This document shows, piece after piece, positions 1 through 8,352 of a stretch of DNA of 53,831 nt. The first letter of the stretch is position 1; each line of letters starts with the position of its first letter. Under the pieces are notes generated by a model, which made no database searches, was not told where the DNA came from, and worked only from the letters and a program-made list of their open reading frames with translations. The DNA is taken from the NCBI GenBank assembly GCA_017854535.1, contig JAFMHL010000028.1:1-53831 (forward strand). Direction: 5' to 3'. The position numbers and the translations under genes are program-made. The DNA is from Nitratireductor sp. (lineage in GTDB: Bacteria; Pseudomonadota; Alphaproteobacteria; Rhizobiales; Rhizobiaceae).

Positions 1-406
1 CTGGATAGTTTCCAATTTTTGGTAAAACATGAACTGACAATGGGGACAGCCATCTTCCGGCTATGCCGTCATTTTTCAATTCCGCCTGACGAGCTACAAA
101 GCAGCTTTCAACGGCCTGTGACATAGTAAGCTGGTGAGTACCTATTTTTTGTTTTTGCCGTTCAACTATTGGGTCTAGTCCATCGCGCAGAATTCTTCGC
201 GCCTCTGCTGCTCTTTCCCTGGCTTCAGCAATCGAAACGTCAGGCCAAGGCCCAAGGCCCATTTCGCGACGGCGTCCAGTGACAGTAATCCGCAAAATCC
301 ATTTCCCTGCGTCTCGATTACGCTTGAATAACCAAAGCCCCTGCCCGTCAGCATATTTACCCGCATCAAGAGACTTGGCTTTCATCTGGGATAGGGAATT
401 TCGCAT
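1..406 (-). CDS. P4-type tyrosine integrase, N-terminal part (cut by window edge)
   Basis: Site-specific recombinase of the P4/CP4 prophage and island family. The visible 135 residues contain the N-terminal arm-binding domain (DUF4102 type): GKYADGQGLWLFKR, then a beta-strand ending KWILRITVTGRRREMGLGPW, then the helix AEARERAAEARRILRDGLDP. The start of the core-binding domain follows (LTMSQAVESCFVARQAELKN). The catalytic R-H-R-Y domain lies beyond position 1. I chose the ATG at 406-404 because AAGGTGG lies about 8 nt upstream and MRNSLS is a typical family start. An internal ATG (MKAKSL) at 385 is possible. The frame is open to the window edge, so completeness cannot be judged. It implies a mobile island or prophage extending leftward. 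Confidence 0.9.
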   Translation of the reverse strand, partial: MRNSLSQMKAKSLDAGKYADGQGLWLFKRNRDAGKWILRITVTGRRREMGLGPWPDVSIAEARERAAEARRILRDGLDPIVERQKQKIGTHQLTMSQAVESCFVARQAELKNDGIAGRWLSPLSVHVLPKIGNYP

Positions 407-703
407 CAATTCAGGCCACCTTTTAGACCACCCTATGAGAGGTGAAACTATGAGTCATTATGTTCTTCTATGTCAAGGGTGAAGTGAATTAATTTAATTA
501 AATCAATATAGTAAGAGAAACTATGTTCATCAAAGAGAAGTTTCTTTTATGCCGTCCGGGGGCACCAGTTAAGTTGGTGAAATTATTGACTTCGTAAACT
601 TCGGGTAAGTGATCATCTTGCGATTTGCTGATGGGCACGCGCTATCTAGACAACTCTCGGCGCGCCAAACGTTTTTTCTCGCTGCAAAAAATTCCTTCCA
701 AGC
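407..703. other. AT-rich gap between integrase and catabolic locus; possible att region
   Basis: I see no gene here. 481-515 is very AT-rich. AGAAACT (516-522) can pair with AGTTTCT (539-545). A GC-rich stretch around 549-565 ends in GGGGGCACCA, like a tRNA 3' acceptor end, but no T-loop (GTTCRA) precedes it. This may be the recombination junction of the integrase-carrying island, but nothing proves it. Confidence 0.3.
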
Positions 704-1804
704 TTATGCGCTAAAACTTTTATGTGCTGCTTCCAATTTCTGCCAATCAAACTCTACCCCTGTTCCAGGCGTATCTGGTGCGATTGCCGTATGGTTTTCC
801 ACTACCAGTGGCCGCAATGTGTAATCATCAATTGGGAAAGAATGGACTTCAATTAGCCCAGCGTTGGATTGGGCTGAAACCAGCGACACGTGTAATTCCT
901 GCATGCCGTGGCTACAAACGGGAATGTTAAATTGACGCGACACTTCAGCAACTTGCAACCAACCGCTAATGCCACCGCAATTGGAGGCATCGGGTTGAAT
1001 AAAACTCAACTTGGACTGTTTGAATGCCATTTCGAATTCATGGATTGTGTGTAGGTTTTCGCCCATTGCGAGCGGCATGCCTGTGGCTTCAGCAATTTCA
1101 CCGAAGCCCGCATAATCATCTGGAATTGTAGGCTCTTCGAACCAAAGCAGATCAAACTCTTTAAAAGCGTTGGCTGCTTCAATCGCTTGGGTTACACTCA
1201 TGGAATAATTAGCGTCGACCATGAATGCGATGTCGGGACCTATAAGTTCACGGATTGCTGAAATGCGGCTTACATCCTCGGCCAAATTTGGCTGACCTAT
1301 TTTGATCTTGATGCCATCATACCCCTTCGCAAGATAACGAAGGGTTTGGTCTTTCAGCTTCTCGATGGAAAAATTCAGATCGATCCCGCCTGCATAAGCG
1401 CCGCATTTATTGCTGGCGCCACCTGCCATTTTCCAAAGCGGTAGACCGCTCATTTTCCCTTTACAATCCCATAGAGCGATATCTACGGCGGATATAGCGA
1501 AGGACGCGATGCCGCCTCTTCCCACATAGTGGATGTGCCATTGCATGGCATCATATAATTCAGCAATTTTAGTGCCGTCTTTGCCTAAAACAAAAGGCGC
1601 TACATCACTATCGATCATTGCCTTGATGGACGTGCCGCCTTTGCCGCCTGTATAGGTATAGCCGGTTCCTTCAATGCCGTTTTTCAAAGTGATCGTGCAG
1701 GTGATCAATTCGAAATGCGAATGGTCACCGTGCTTTGCATCCACCAATACTTCTGCAAGAGGAACTCTAAATAGCCGCGTTTCGACTTTGATGATGGCAG
1801 ACAT
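704..1804 (-). CDS. Mandelate racemase/muconate-lactonizing family sugar-acid dehydratase-like enzyme
   Basis: Enolase-superfamily enzyme of 366 residues, most like the galactarate/talarate and mandelate-racemase subgroup. It would abstract the alpha proton of a carboxylic acid. The catalytic set is visible: K166-I-K168 (KIKIG), metal ligands D197 (VDAN), E223 (WFEEP) and E249 (MGEN), and the acid/base dyad D272 (QPDAS) with H299 (CSHG). I chose ATG 1804 because AGAAGGA lies 7 nt upstream; an in-frame TTG 18 nt further upstream lacks a site. It is the last gene of a leftward run after gntR and a hydroxyacid dehydrogenase, which suggests it dehydrates or epimerises a sugar acid imported by the divergent TRAP system. 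The exact substrate cannot be read. Confidence 0.85.
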   Translation of the reverse strand: MSAIIKVETRLFRVPLAEVLVDAKHGDHSHFELITCTITLKNGIEGTGYTYTGGKGGTSIKAMIDSDVAPFVLGKDGTKIAELYDAMQWHIHYVGRGGIASFAISAVDIALWDCKGKMSGLPLWKMAGGASNKCGAYAGGIDLNFSIEKLKDQTLRYLAKGYDGIKIKIGQPNLAEDVSRISAIRELIGPDIAFMVDANYSMSVTQAIEAANAFKEFDLLWFEEPTIPDDYAGFGEIAEATGMPLAMGENLHTIHEFEMAFKQSKLSFIQPDASNCGGISGWLQVAEVSRQFNIPVCSHGMQELHVSLVSAQSNAGLIEVHSFPIDDYTLRPLVVENHTAIAPDTPGTGVEFDWQKLEAAHKSFSA

Positions 1805-1834
1805 AGGTAGTCCTTCTGGCAATATAGGTTTGAT

Positions 1835-2791
1835 TTACATATCCGCGCATTCTGGGACGGGAGATGTTACTTTTCCTTCTTTGAAAAAGCGCACAAGATT
1901 TTCAACAGTAAGATCGCCCATGGCCTGGCGCGTTTCAACTGTGGCGCTGGCCACATGAGGCGTTAGAACAACATTTTCCATTTCGAACAGCGCTTCGGGC
2001 ACCTGCGGTTCTGCTTCAAAGACATCAAGCCCGGCATTACCTAATCGGCCTTCCCGTAATGCTTTTACCATTTCAGCTTCATCTACCACGGTTCCACGGG
2101 CTACATTGATCAGGGTACCCTGTGGACCAAGGGCATTCATAACATCGCGGTTTACAAGCTTGTTGGTAGAGGCCCCGCCTGGTGTAATTACCACCAGATA
2201 ATCCACATCTTTAGCCATCTCTACGAGATCAGCATAATACCGATATGGGCTTTCGGGCTTTTGATTTCTGGTGTGATAAACAATGTCACAGCTAAATGCT
2301 TCTAACTTGCGGGCGATTGTTTCACCAATGCGGCCAAGGCCAACGATACCGACCCGCTTGCCTTCAATCGAAGTTGTCAAAGGCGCATTGCCTTTGGCTT
2401 TCCAATTTCCAGAGCGGACCCATTGATCGTCGCGCAACAGTCGTCTGCTGACCGCCAACATAAGCATGATCGCAGTATTGGCTACGTCGTTGTTCAACAC
2501 ATTAGGCGTGTGCGTCACGATCACGCCTTTGGCTTTTGCTGCTAAAACATCGATGGCATCATAGCCAACGCCATAGCAAGAAATGACTCTCAAGTTTGGC
2601 GTGCCATCCATGATTTGCTTAGAAACGCCTGCATGACCGTTAGTGGCAATCGCTTCGATCTTGCTGCCATTAGCAGTCAAAAAATTTACTAAACCATCGA
2701 TTTTATCCAACTCATGAATTTCAAAATCAGCCGCAAACGCCTCCATCATCCGAGGCGTGGCAGATCCGATGAGCAACATATCTTTTTTCAA
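1835..2791 (-). CDS. D-isomer-specific 2-hydroxyacid dehydrogenase (GhrB/hydroxypyruvate reductase type)
   Basis: NAD(P)-dependent oxidoreductase of about 318 residues that interconverts 2-hydroxy and 2-keto acids. The nucleotide-binding loop is GLGRIG (151-156) after VGIV. The catalytic residues are R232 (NVARG), E261 (FEAEP) and H279 (LTPHVAS). I prefer the TTG at 2791 because AAAGGAAA lies about 7 nt upstream. An ATG at 2779 is 4 codons in, and a longer frame reaches 2842 without a better ribosome site. It is transcribed with the upstream GntR gene and the downstream enolase-superfamily enzyme (30-nt gap), so it probably reduces or oxidises an intermediate of the same acid pathway. Confidence 0.87.
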   Translation of the reverse strand: MKKDMLLIGSATPRMMEAFAADFEIHELDKIDGLVNFLTANGSKIEAIATNGHAGVSKQIMDGTPNLRVISCYGVGYDAIDVLAAKAKGVIVTHTPNVLNNDVANTAIMLMLAVSRRLLRDDQWVRSGNWKAKGNAPLTTSIEGKRVGIVGLGRIGETIARKLEAFSCDIVYHTRNQKPESPYRYYADLVEMAKDVDYLVVITPGGASTNKLVNRDVMNALGPQGTLINVARGTVVDEAEMVKALREGRLGNAGLDVFEAEPQVPEALFEMENVVLTPHVASATVETRQAMGDLTVENLVRFFKEGKVTSPVPECADM

Positions 2792-2877
2792 AGCGGTTTC
2801 CTTTGGGTTTTGAAGAGTGGTCTTGGCTTTGTTTAGGCACAATTAAATTACTTGGCAATCGCAACCTGCGCGGGCGA

Positions 2878-3564
2878 CTAAATTCTGGCAGCGACCAGTT
2901 GGACCTTTGATCGATGGCGCAAATCTTTATCAATATGGGTTTGAAGAAGGTCTACACAGGTTGAAACTTCGTGGCGCAAAGCGGCTTCAAAAATCAATTT
3001 ATGCTCTTTCACATTCGTCACATCAAAGCCGAAATTCGTATCATCGCTGATCAATTGCTGGCGAAAACGGTTGTAAATATTGTGGTGCATTTCCAACAAT
3101 AGTTTGGAACCACATGCGCTGATAAGTGTCTTATGAAAACTGTATTCAGCCTCATTCCAAAACGCTACGTGAGGGAGAATCTTGCCGGAATCCATAATGA
3201 TGTTTTCCACATGGGCAAGCTTATGATAGCTGGCAGCAAGCTCTGCTTCCCAGTCCAGTCCACCTTTTTCAAGGGACAACCGAGCCCCCTCTTTCTCCAA
3301 CAACAGCCGCATATGAATAAGGTCGATTCGATTTTCCGCCGTTCCCAACGGGACTCTAAAGCCCTTTTGCTCAATAGCCTCAAGATGACCTTCACAAGAC
3401 AGTTTCAAGAAAACTTCGCGAACTGTACTGGCAGAGCAGTTGTAGTTATGACGAATTCTTTCAGCACGTAATTTGCCACCTTGAAGAAATTTTCCCGCCG
3501 TCAGCTTTGCTTTCACATCATGGTATATTTCTGCTGAGCTTAGTTTTTTGCTTTTTTCATCCAT
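2878..3564 (-). CDS. GntR family transcriptional regulator, FadR/FCD type
   Basis: Predicted local repressor of 228 residues. The N-terminal winged helix-turn-helix covers roughly residues 10-75 (core SASTVREVFLKLSCEGHLEAI, then the wing QKGFRVP). It is followed by an all-helical FCD effector domain whose His and Asp residues (SFHKTLISACG, KEHKLIFEA) normally bind a metal and a carboxylate ligand. Start ATG 3564 has AAGGA about 10 nt upstream; the upstream ATG at 3591 has no site. It is first in the leftward operon and divergent from dctP. A 30-bp palindrome at 3600-3629 lies 36 nt before its start, so auto- and cross-regulation of the catabolic locus is likely. Confidence 0.88.
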   Translation of the reverse strand: MDEKSKKLSSAEIYHDVKAKLTAGKFLQGGKLRAERIRHNYNCSASTVREVFLKLSCEGHLEAIEQKGFRVPLGTAENRIDLIHMRLLLEKEGARLSLEKGGLDWEAELAASYHKLAHVENIIMDSGKILPHVAFWNEAEYSFHKTLISACGSKLLLEMHHNIYNRFRQQLISDDTNFGFDVTNVKEHKLIFEAALRHEVSTCVDLLQTHIDKDLRHRSKVQLVAARI

Positions 3565-3599
3565 GACGCCGCAATCCTTGAAAATTCGCATTAATAGAT

Positions 3600-3629
3600 A
3601 ATTTCGTGATTTTTAATATTCACGAAATT
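3600..3629. promoter_or_regulatory. Perfect palindrome, candidate GntR operator
   Basis: Arms AATTTCGTGA (3600-3609) and TCACGAAATT (3620-3629) match exactly around a 10-bp AT spacer. It sits between gntR and dctP, close to the gntR start, where an operator controlling both directions would be. A terminator is unlikely because it lies upstream of both genes. Confidence 0.65.
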
Positions 3630-3765
3630 CAAGCGATTCACAAGTAAGTAGCTTGTCTTTTATCTGCGCCTTGTTAACCTCTTGGTCCCTGAGGAGGGAT
3701 TTTTCGAAAAATGCGTGGGAGGAATTATCTGCGCGAATTCGAGTAAACAGGAGGAGGATTCTAAT

Positions 3766-4791
3766 ATGAAAATTTTGAAAACAGCATTGGCAGCTCTTGC
3801 CGCAACAACCATGATGGCGGGCATCGCAAGTGCCGCTTCTCATGAGACGAAAACAAAGCTCCGCATTCAAACGCACTACGCACCAGAAACACCGTCTGGT
3901 AAATTGGCGGCTGAATATGTGGATGACATTCAAGTCATGTCTAATGGAATGATTGAAGTGGAAATGTTCTACTCATCTTCTGTTGTAAAGTCAGTGGAAA
4001 CATTCGATGCGGCAGCTACCGGCATTCTTGACTGTGACATGACAGGCGGCGCTTACCAGACTGGTAAGAACCCTGCATTCCAATTTGTTGGTGACATAAT
4101 GGGCGGTTACGACACGCCTTATCAGCAACTGTCATGGTTGTATTACGGTGGCGGTCTTGACGCTGCGCAGAAGCTTTACAACAAATTCGACATGGAGCTG
4201 ATCGGCTGGTGGGTTTATGGACAAGAATCGCTTGCTTCAACCAAGCCAATCCGTGGCGTAGCTGATTTGAAAGATTGGAAATTCCGTTCTCCTCCAGGAA
4301 TGGAAACAAAGATCTTTGAAAAACTAGGCGCAAAACCAATCGTTATGGATTTCACCGAGATCTTTACGGCGCTTGAATCAGGCATCATAGATGGCGCGGA
4401 TGCTTCAGGTCTTGCAAACAATGTTGGCCTAGGTTTGTATGATATTGCAAACTATACAAACTTCCCGGGCTTCCATTCTATGCCATCAGATCACCTTGCT
4501 TGTAACAAAGCAAAATTTGATGCGATGCCAGAAGCGCAGCAACGCGTCATGAAAGTTGCGATGCAAGCATTGGCTTTGAAAACAGCTTTGACGTTTGAGA
4601 AGAAGAATGCAGAAGCTGCAGCAGCACTTCGCGCAAAAGGCGTCGAGTTGGCACAGTGGTCACCTGCTGATCTCCAAACATTCCGTGATGCTGCTCAAGC
4701 GACTTGGCCTGAGTTTGCTTCAACACCGGAAGCTAAAGATCTGGTTGAAGCACACCTTACTTACCTTCGTGCGCTTGGCCTAGCTAAGTAA
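3766..4791 (+). CDS. dctP: TRAP transporter periplasmic substrate-binding protein (DctP/TAXI-independent family)
   Basis: Extracytoplasmic receptor (341 residues) that captures a carboxylate ligand and hands it to the DctQM permease. A Sec signal peptide (MKILKTALAALAATT, cut near ASA-ASH at about 23) precedes a DctP fold. The segment FRSPPGMETKIFEKLGAK contains the Arg that in this family clamps the ligand carboxylate, followed by the usual ALESGIIDGAD. Start ATG 3766 has a strong AGGAGGA 8 nt upstream; an in-frame upstream extension to 3682 lacks one. It is the first gene of the rightward operon and is followed by a terminator-like hairpin, which fits a higher level of binding protein than permease. 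The ligand is probably a sugar acid or hydroxy acid (inferred from neighbours). Confidence 0.92.
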   Translation: MKILKTALAALAATTMMAGIASAASHETKTKLRIQTHYAPETPSGKLAAEYVDDIQVMSNGMIEVEMFYSSSVVKSVETFDAAATGILDCDMTGGAYQTGKNPAFQFVGDIMGGYDTPYQQLSWLYYGGGLDAAQKLYNKFDMELIGWWVYGQESLASTKPIRGVADLKDWKFRSPPGMETKIFEKLGAKPIVMDFTEIFTALESGIIDGADASGLANNVGLGLYDIANYTNFPGFHSMPSDHLACNKAKFDAMPEAQQRVMKVAMQALALKTALTFEKKNAEAAAALRAKGVELAQWSPADLQTFRDAAQATWPEFASTPEAKDLVEAHLTYLRALGLAK

Positions 4792-4804
4792 TCGACTTAG
4801 ATTT

Positions 4805-4831
4805 GGGCAGCCTTCAACGGGCTGCCCTTTT
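4805..4831 (+). terminator. Hairpin attenuator between dctP and dctQ
   Basis: GGGCAGCC (4805-4812) pairs with GGCTGCCC (4820-4827), with a 7-nt loop and TTTT after it. It lies 14 nt past the dctP stop. It is probably a partial terminator that lets the binding protein outnumber the permease subunits. Confidence 0.85.
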
Positions 4832-4936
4832 CTATTCTCTTTGCTCTTTCGAAAAAGTGGCATTCGCTTTCCAATGGCCCCCTCTTTTTCGAAATGGCAG
4901 GCATAGACTACATTTAAATTCTTGGGAGGGGATTAG

Positions 4937-5740
4937 ATGGTTGAGCACGAAAGAAGCGGTCCGGTTGATACGATGAACTGGACATTCAGCAGAGTTTGCA
5001 TGTGGCTCCCTGCTTTTATCGTCGCCATTATTTTCTATGAAGTTTTTATGCGCTATATTTTGTTCAAGCCAACGCTTTGGGTGAACGAAATGTCCCTTTG
5101 GCTAGGCGGAGCGATTTACGTTACCGCTGGGCTTTATGCCATGCAGCAACGCAGCCATATCCGCATCTTTGTCCTATATGATTTGGCACCTTCCTGGTTA
5201 AGACGCATTTTTGATATCGCATCGGTAGTTTGTGTTTGCATCTTTGTATTCGCGGTTGTTTGGGGCGGCTACGGGGAAGCTGTTGCAAAATTTTGGCGCT
5301 GGGAGGCATTTGGAACTGCCTATGACCCGCCAATTCCAGCAACAAACAAACCCTTGGTATTGGTAACTTTGTTTGTTCTCGCGCTTCAAGCAATTTCCAA
5401 CTTGATCAGAGACTGGCCGGCGCAAGCATGGATTCGCAAGACCTTTGATGTCATCTCTGTGGCAATGGTATTGTGGCTTGCTTACAAGGCCATCCCCGTC
5501 TTCACAGACTTTTCCGAGACAGGCCCAAAGATGCCAATGAAATGGCGCATTGGGATGGGGCTTGGAATTTTGGCCGCTGTCTTGCTAATGGTTTATGGTT
5601 TGGTAAAGGACTTTAACAAGACACCGACACCTTATGCAGGCGATGATGATGAAGAAATCGCCAATGAAGTGAAAGCGCAGAACAAAGATCTGTTGGTCGA
5701 TGAAGTATTGAGCGGAAATCCGCCAAAGCCCAGTAAGTAA
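4937..5740 (+). CDS. dctQ: TRAP transporter small permease subunit DctQ, long form
   Basis: Membrane subunit that pairs with DctM in a sodium-driven TRAP transporter. The N-terminal half shows the DctQ pattern: helix MWLPAFIVAIIFYEVFMRYI, then WVNEMSLWLGGAIYV and the RSHIRI loop. At 267 residues it is about 90 longer than the usual form (roughly 160-180). The extra C-terminal part adds two apparent helices (VISVAMVLWLAYKAI; MGLGILAAVLLMVYGLV) and an acidic, Lys-rich cytoplasmic tail. Start ATG 4937 follows GGGAGGGG. The gap to dctM is 14 nt, so the two are co-translated. Confidence 0.88.
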   Translation: MVEHERSGPVDTMNWTFSRVCMWLPAFIVAIIFYEVFMRYILFKPTLWVNEMSLWLGGAIYVTAGLYAMQQRSHIRIFVLYDLAPSWLRRIFDIASVVCVCIFVFAVVWGGYGEAVAKFWRWEAFGTAYDPPIPATNKPLVLVTLFVLALQAISNLIRDWPAQAWIRKTFDVISVAMVLWLAYKAIPVFTDFSETGPKMPMKWRIGMGLGILAAVLLMVYGLVKDFNKTPTPYAGDDDEEIANEVKAQNKDLLVDEVLSGNPPKPSK

Positions 5741-5754
5741 GGCGGTCAAACGTT

Positions 5755-7374
5755 ATGGATATCGGTACAATTTCAATTGTTCTTTTGTGCGGAATGCTTT
5801 TGCTGTTGGCAATCGGCATGCCGCTTGGCTTTGCATCGGGCTTTCTGGCCGTCCTCGTAATGATCATGAAGTTCGAGCCAACTTTGTTGAGCGATCCTTT
5901 TAGTTTTGGCACTGGTATTTTGACTGGAACTTTCGGCAGTGGACCGATGAATATTCTGGCTCAACGCCTCTACGGCATTATGACCGATTACGTGCTCATA
6001 TCAGTCCCGCTGTTTATATTCATGGCGACCCTGCTGGAGCGTTCCGGTATTGCCCGGGATATGTATTCATCCTTGAACCAGTGGATGTCTCGTACCCGCG
6101 GCGGCATCGCGGTTGTGACTGCGATCATGGCTATTGTTATGGCAGCCATGTCCGGTATTATTGGCGGTGAAGTGGTTTTGCTTGGTCTGATCGCCCTGCC
6201 CCAGATGCTGCGTTTGGGATATAACCAGAACCTTGCGGTTGGTACGATCTGCGCATCCGGTTCGCTCGGTACAATGATCCCGCCATCGATTGTTTTGATC
6301 TTCTTTGGCCTGATCACAGAGACTTCCATCCACGCTCTGTTTAAAGCGGCATTTGTCCCTGGTTTCATTTTAGCCAGTTTTTACATCATTTATATCTTGG
6401 TCGTTACCCGCATGAACCCTGACTTGGCTCCATTGCCGGAACCAACGGAAAAAGACATGACGGGCGCACAAAAACTGCAATATAGCTCGACTTTGCTCGT
6501 TATGCTGATTGGCGCTGCCTGTTCCCTGATTGTCGTGCGAATTCTTTTCATCAATTCGATTGGGGAGATTGAGGAAGACACCTGGTTTCAAGCGCCGATG
6601 TCTATCTACAATTATTCCATCGCGACGCTGACTTGTCTTGCCTATCTTTGGTTTCATACAGGCTTTGATGTTGCTCGCGACGCTTGGGAGCGAGGCAAAG
6701 GCATGATTGCTCCCCTGATTGTGGTGTTTGTTGTACTTGGTTCTATTTATGGCGGCATTACCGGTATTACCGAGGCTGCTGCAATCGGCTCGATAGCGGT
6801 ACTTGCCCTCATTGTTATTCGGGGTGAATTCTCATTTAACCTGTTGCGTGAAGCATCCATGCGGACCTTTAAATCCACTGGCACGATCATTTGGGTCACC
6901 TTTGGCGCCACAGCATTAGCGGGGGCCTACACGATTTCAGGTGGTCCAACTTTTGTTGCTAATTTGATCATTGGCTATGACTTGCCGACGCTTGGCGTCT
7001 TGATGGTGATGATGGTTATCTTCCTGTTCCTTGGTGCCTTTATGGACTGGACAGGTATCGTTCTTTTGGTGATGCCAGTGTTCATGCCAATTGTTCTCAA
7101 ATTACCCCTTGAAGATATTGGTGTATTCTCACCATTGGTGGATAACGCGTCCTTTGTGTCCGTTTGGTTCGGGATATTATTCTGCGTGAACATGCAGGTC
7201 AGTTTCTTGTCACCACCGTTTGGACCTGCCGCCTTCTATCTCAAATCTGTTGCGCCATCTTACATCACCCTGCCGGATATTTTCCGTGGGTTCCTGCCGT
7301 TCATCGGTATCCAGCTGGTGGTGTTGATGTTGATCTTGTTCTTCCCAGAACTGACCATGTTCTTCAGAAGCTAG
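5755..7374 (+). CDS. dctM: TRAP transporter large permease subunit DctM, long form
   Basis: Main transport subunit, normally about 430 residues with 12 helices; here it has 539. Typical DctM segments are MAAMSGIIGGEVVLLG, GSLGTMIPPSIVLI, ITEAAAIGSIAVL and the closing MQVSFLSPPFGPAAFYLK. The extra length lies mostly in the middle (about residues 230-320), where additional hydrophobic stretches follow EKDMTGAQKLQYSS. Such long DctM proteins pair with long DctQ proteins, as here. It is followed within 13 nt by the first dioxygenase gene, which ties uptake to catabolism. Confidence 0.92.
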   Translation: MDIGTISIVLLCGMLLLLAIGMPLGFASGFLAVLVMIMKFEPTLLSDPFSFGTGILTGTFGSGPMNILAQRLYGIMTDYVLISVPLFIFMATLLERSGIARDMYSSLNQWMSRTRGGIAVVTAIMAIVMAAMSGIIGGEVVLLGLIALPQMLRLGYNQNLAVGTICASGSLGTMIPPSIVLIFFGLITETSIHALFKAAFVPGFILASFYIIYILVVTRMNPDLAPLPEPTEKDMTGAQKLQYSSTLLVMLIGAACSLIVVRILFINSIGEIEEDTWFQAPMSIYNYSIATLTCLAYLWFHTGFDVARDAWERGKGMIAPLIVVFVVLGSIYGGITGITEAAAIGSIAVLALIVIRGEFSFNLLREASMRTFKSTGTIIWVTFGATALAGAYTISGGPTFVANLIIGYDLPTLGVLMVMMVIFLFLGAFMDWTGIVLLVMPVFMPIVLKLPLEDIGVFSPLVDNASFVSVWFGILFCVNMQVSFLSPPFGPAAFYLKSVAPSYITLPDIFRGFLPFIGIQLVVLMLILFFPELTMFFRS

Positions 7375-7387
7375 GAAGCGTCCGAAA

Positions 7388-8341
7388 ATGCTGAGCGATG
7401 CGCAAAAAACATTTTTCGAGACCGAGGGATATCTGGTTGTTGAAGATGTGTTGGACAAGCGCAGCGTAATCGATTCGGTAAAGGATGAATATTCGAAGCT
7501 GATGGATACGCTTTACGAAGGGTGGTATTCTGAAGGTAAGGTTTTGGCTCCGCCGGAAGCTCTCGATTTCCACGGAAAGTTGCTGGCCGCTTATAAAGCT
7601 GGCTGCGACTGGTTTCAGCCGATGGACATTTCTCTCCCTGGGGACCGTATCACCAACGAAACACCAATGCATTTCGGGCCAGCGATCTTTGATCTGATTA
7701 CGCACGAACGCTTGCTGGATTTGGTAGAAGACTTGATTGGCCCTGAACTGGTCTCCAATCCCATTCAACATGTTCGGATTAAGCCGCCGGAAACCACCTT
7801 ACGTCAGGATGAAATTAGAGCCCATATTACGGCGACAGATTGGCACCAAGACCGCGCCGTCGGACATGCCGACGCTGATGAAACCAATATGGTCACAGTC
7901 TGGTGTGCGATCAGTGATGCAACAATCGAAAATGGTTGCCTTCAAGTTATTCCAAAAGCTCATCGGCAAGGTATGAAACCACATTGTCCAAAAGTTCAAA
8001 CAGCTATCGCTGACGGTTTTATCGACGAAAATACTGCGGTTCCTTTACCGGTAAAGAGTGGCGGTGTGGTTATTTTTCATCCCCTCGCCCCACATGCTTC
8101 CCTCGTGAATAAAACCGATAGCTTTCGCTGGTCTTTCGATATTCGCTTCAACAAAATTGGCGAACAGACCGGGCGGGCGCATTTTCCTGAATTCATAGCG
8201 CGCAGTAAAGCAAACCCTTCCAGTGAAATGCGGGACTGGCGTTTATGGAAACACAATTGGGAACTGGCAAGAAAACGGCTAGCTACAAGCCCACACATCA
8301 ATATTCATCGCTGGCAATCAGACGCACCTTTTTGCGCATAA
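7388..8341 (+). CDS. Phytanoyl-CoA dioxygenase (PhyH) family Fe(II)/2-oxoglutarate oxygenase, first copy
   Basis: Non-haem iron oxygenase of 317 residues with the double-stranded beta-helix fold. The iron triad is visible: H153-x-D155 (TDWHQDRAVG) and distal H236 (LAPHAS), with a 2-oxoglutarate-binding Arg downstream (SFRWSFDIRF, R247). Family members hydroxylate or oxidatively demethylate small molecules. The typical opening LSDAQKTFFETEGYLVVEDVL is present. Start ATG 7388 has AGGAAG upstream. It is sandwiched between the TRAP permease and a UxaA dehydratase, so it probably acts on the imported acid or a derivative, rather than on phytanoyl-CoA. Confidence 0.85.
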   Translation: MLSDAQKTFFETEGYLVVEDVLDKRSVIDSVKDEYSKLMDTLYEGWYSEGKVLAPPEALDFHGKLLAAYKAGCDWFQPMDISLPGDRITNETPMHFGPAIFDLITHERLLDLVEDLIGPELVSNPIQHVRIKPPETTLRQDEIRAHITATDWHQDRAVGHADADETNMVTVWCAISDATIENGCLQVIPKAHRQGMKPHCPKVQTAIADGFIDENTAVPLPVKSGGVVIFHPLAPHASLVNKTDSFRWSFDIRFNKIGEQTGRAHFPEFIARSKANPSSEMRDWRLWKHNWELARKRLATSPHINIHRWQSDAPFCA

Positions 8342-8352
8342 TGGAACATTAA

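Noticed and set aside
175-369. Minus-strand frame of 64 codons inside the integrase region
   Set aside because: It is a shadow frame. The true integrase frame runs through 1-406 and matches the family.
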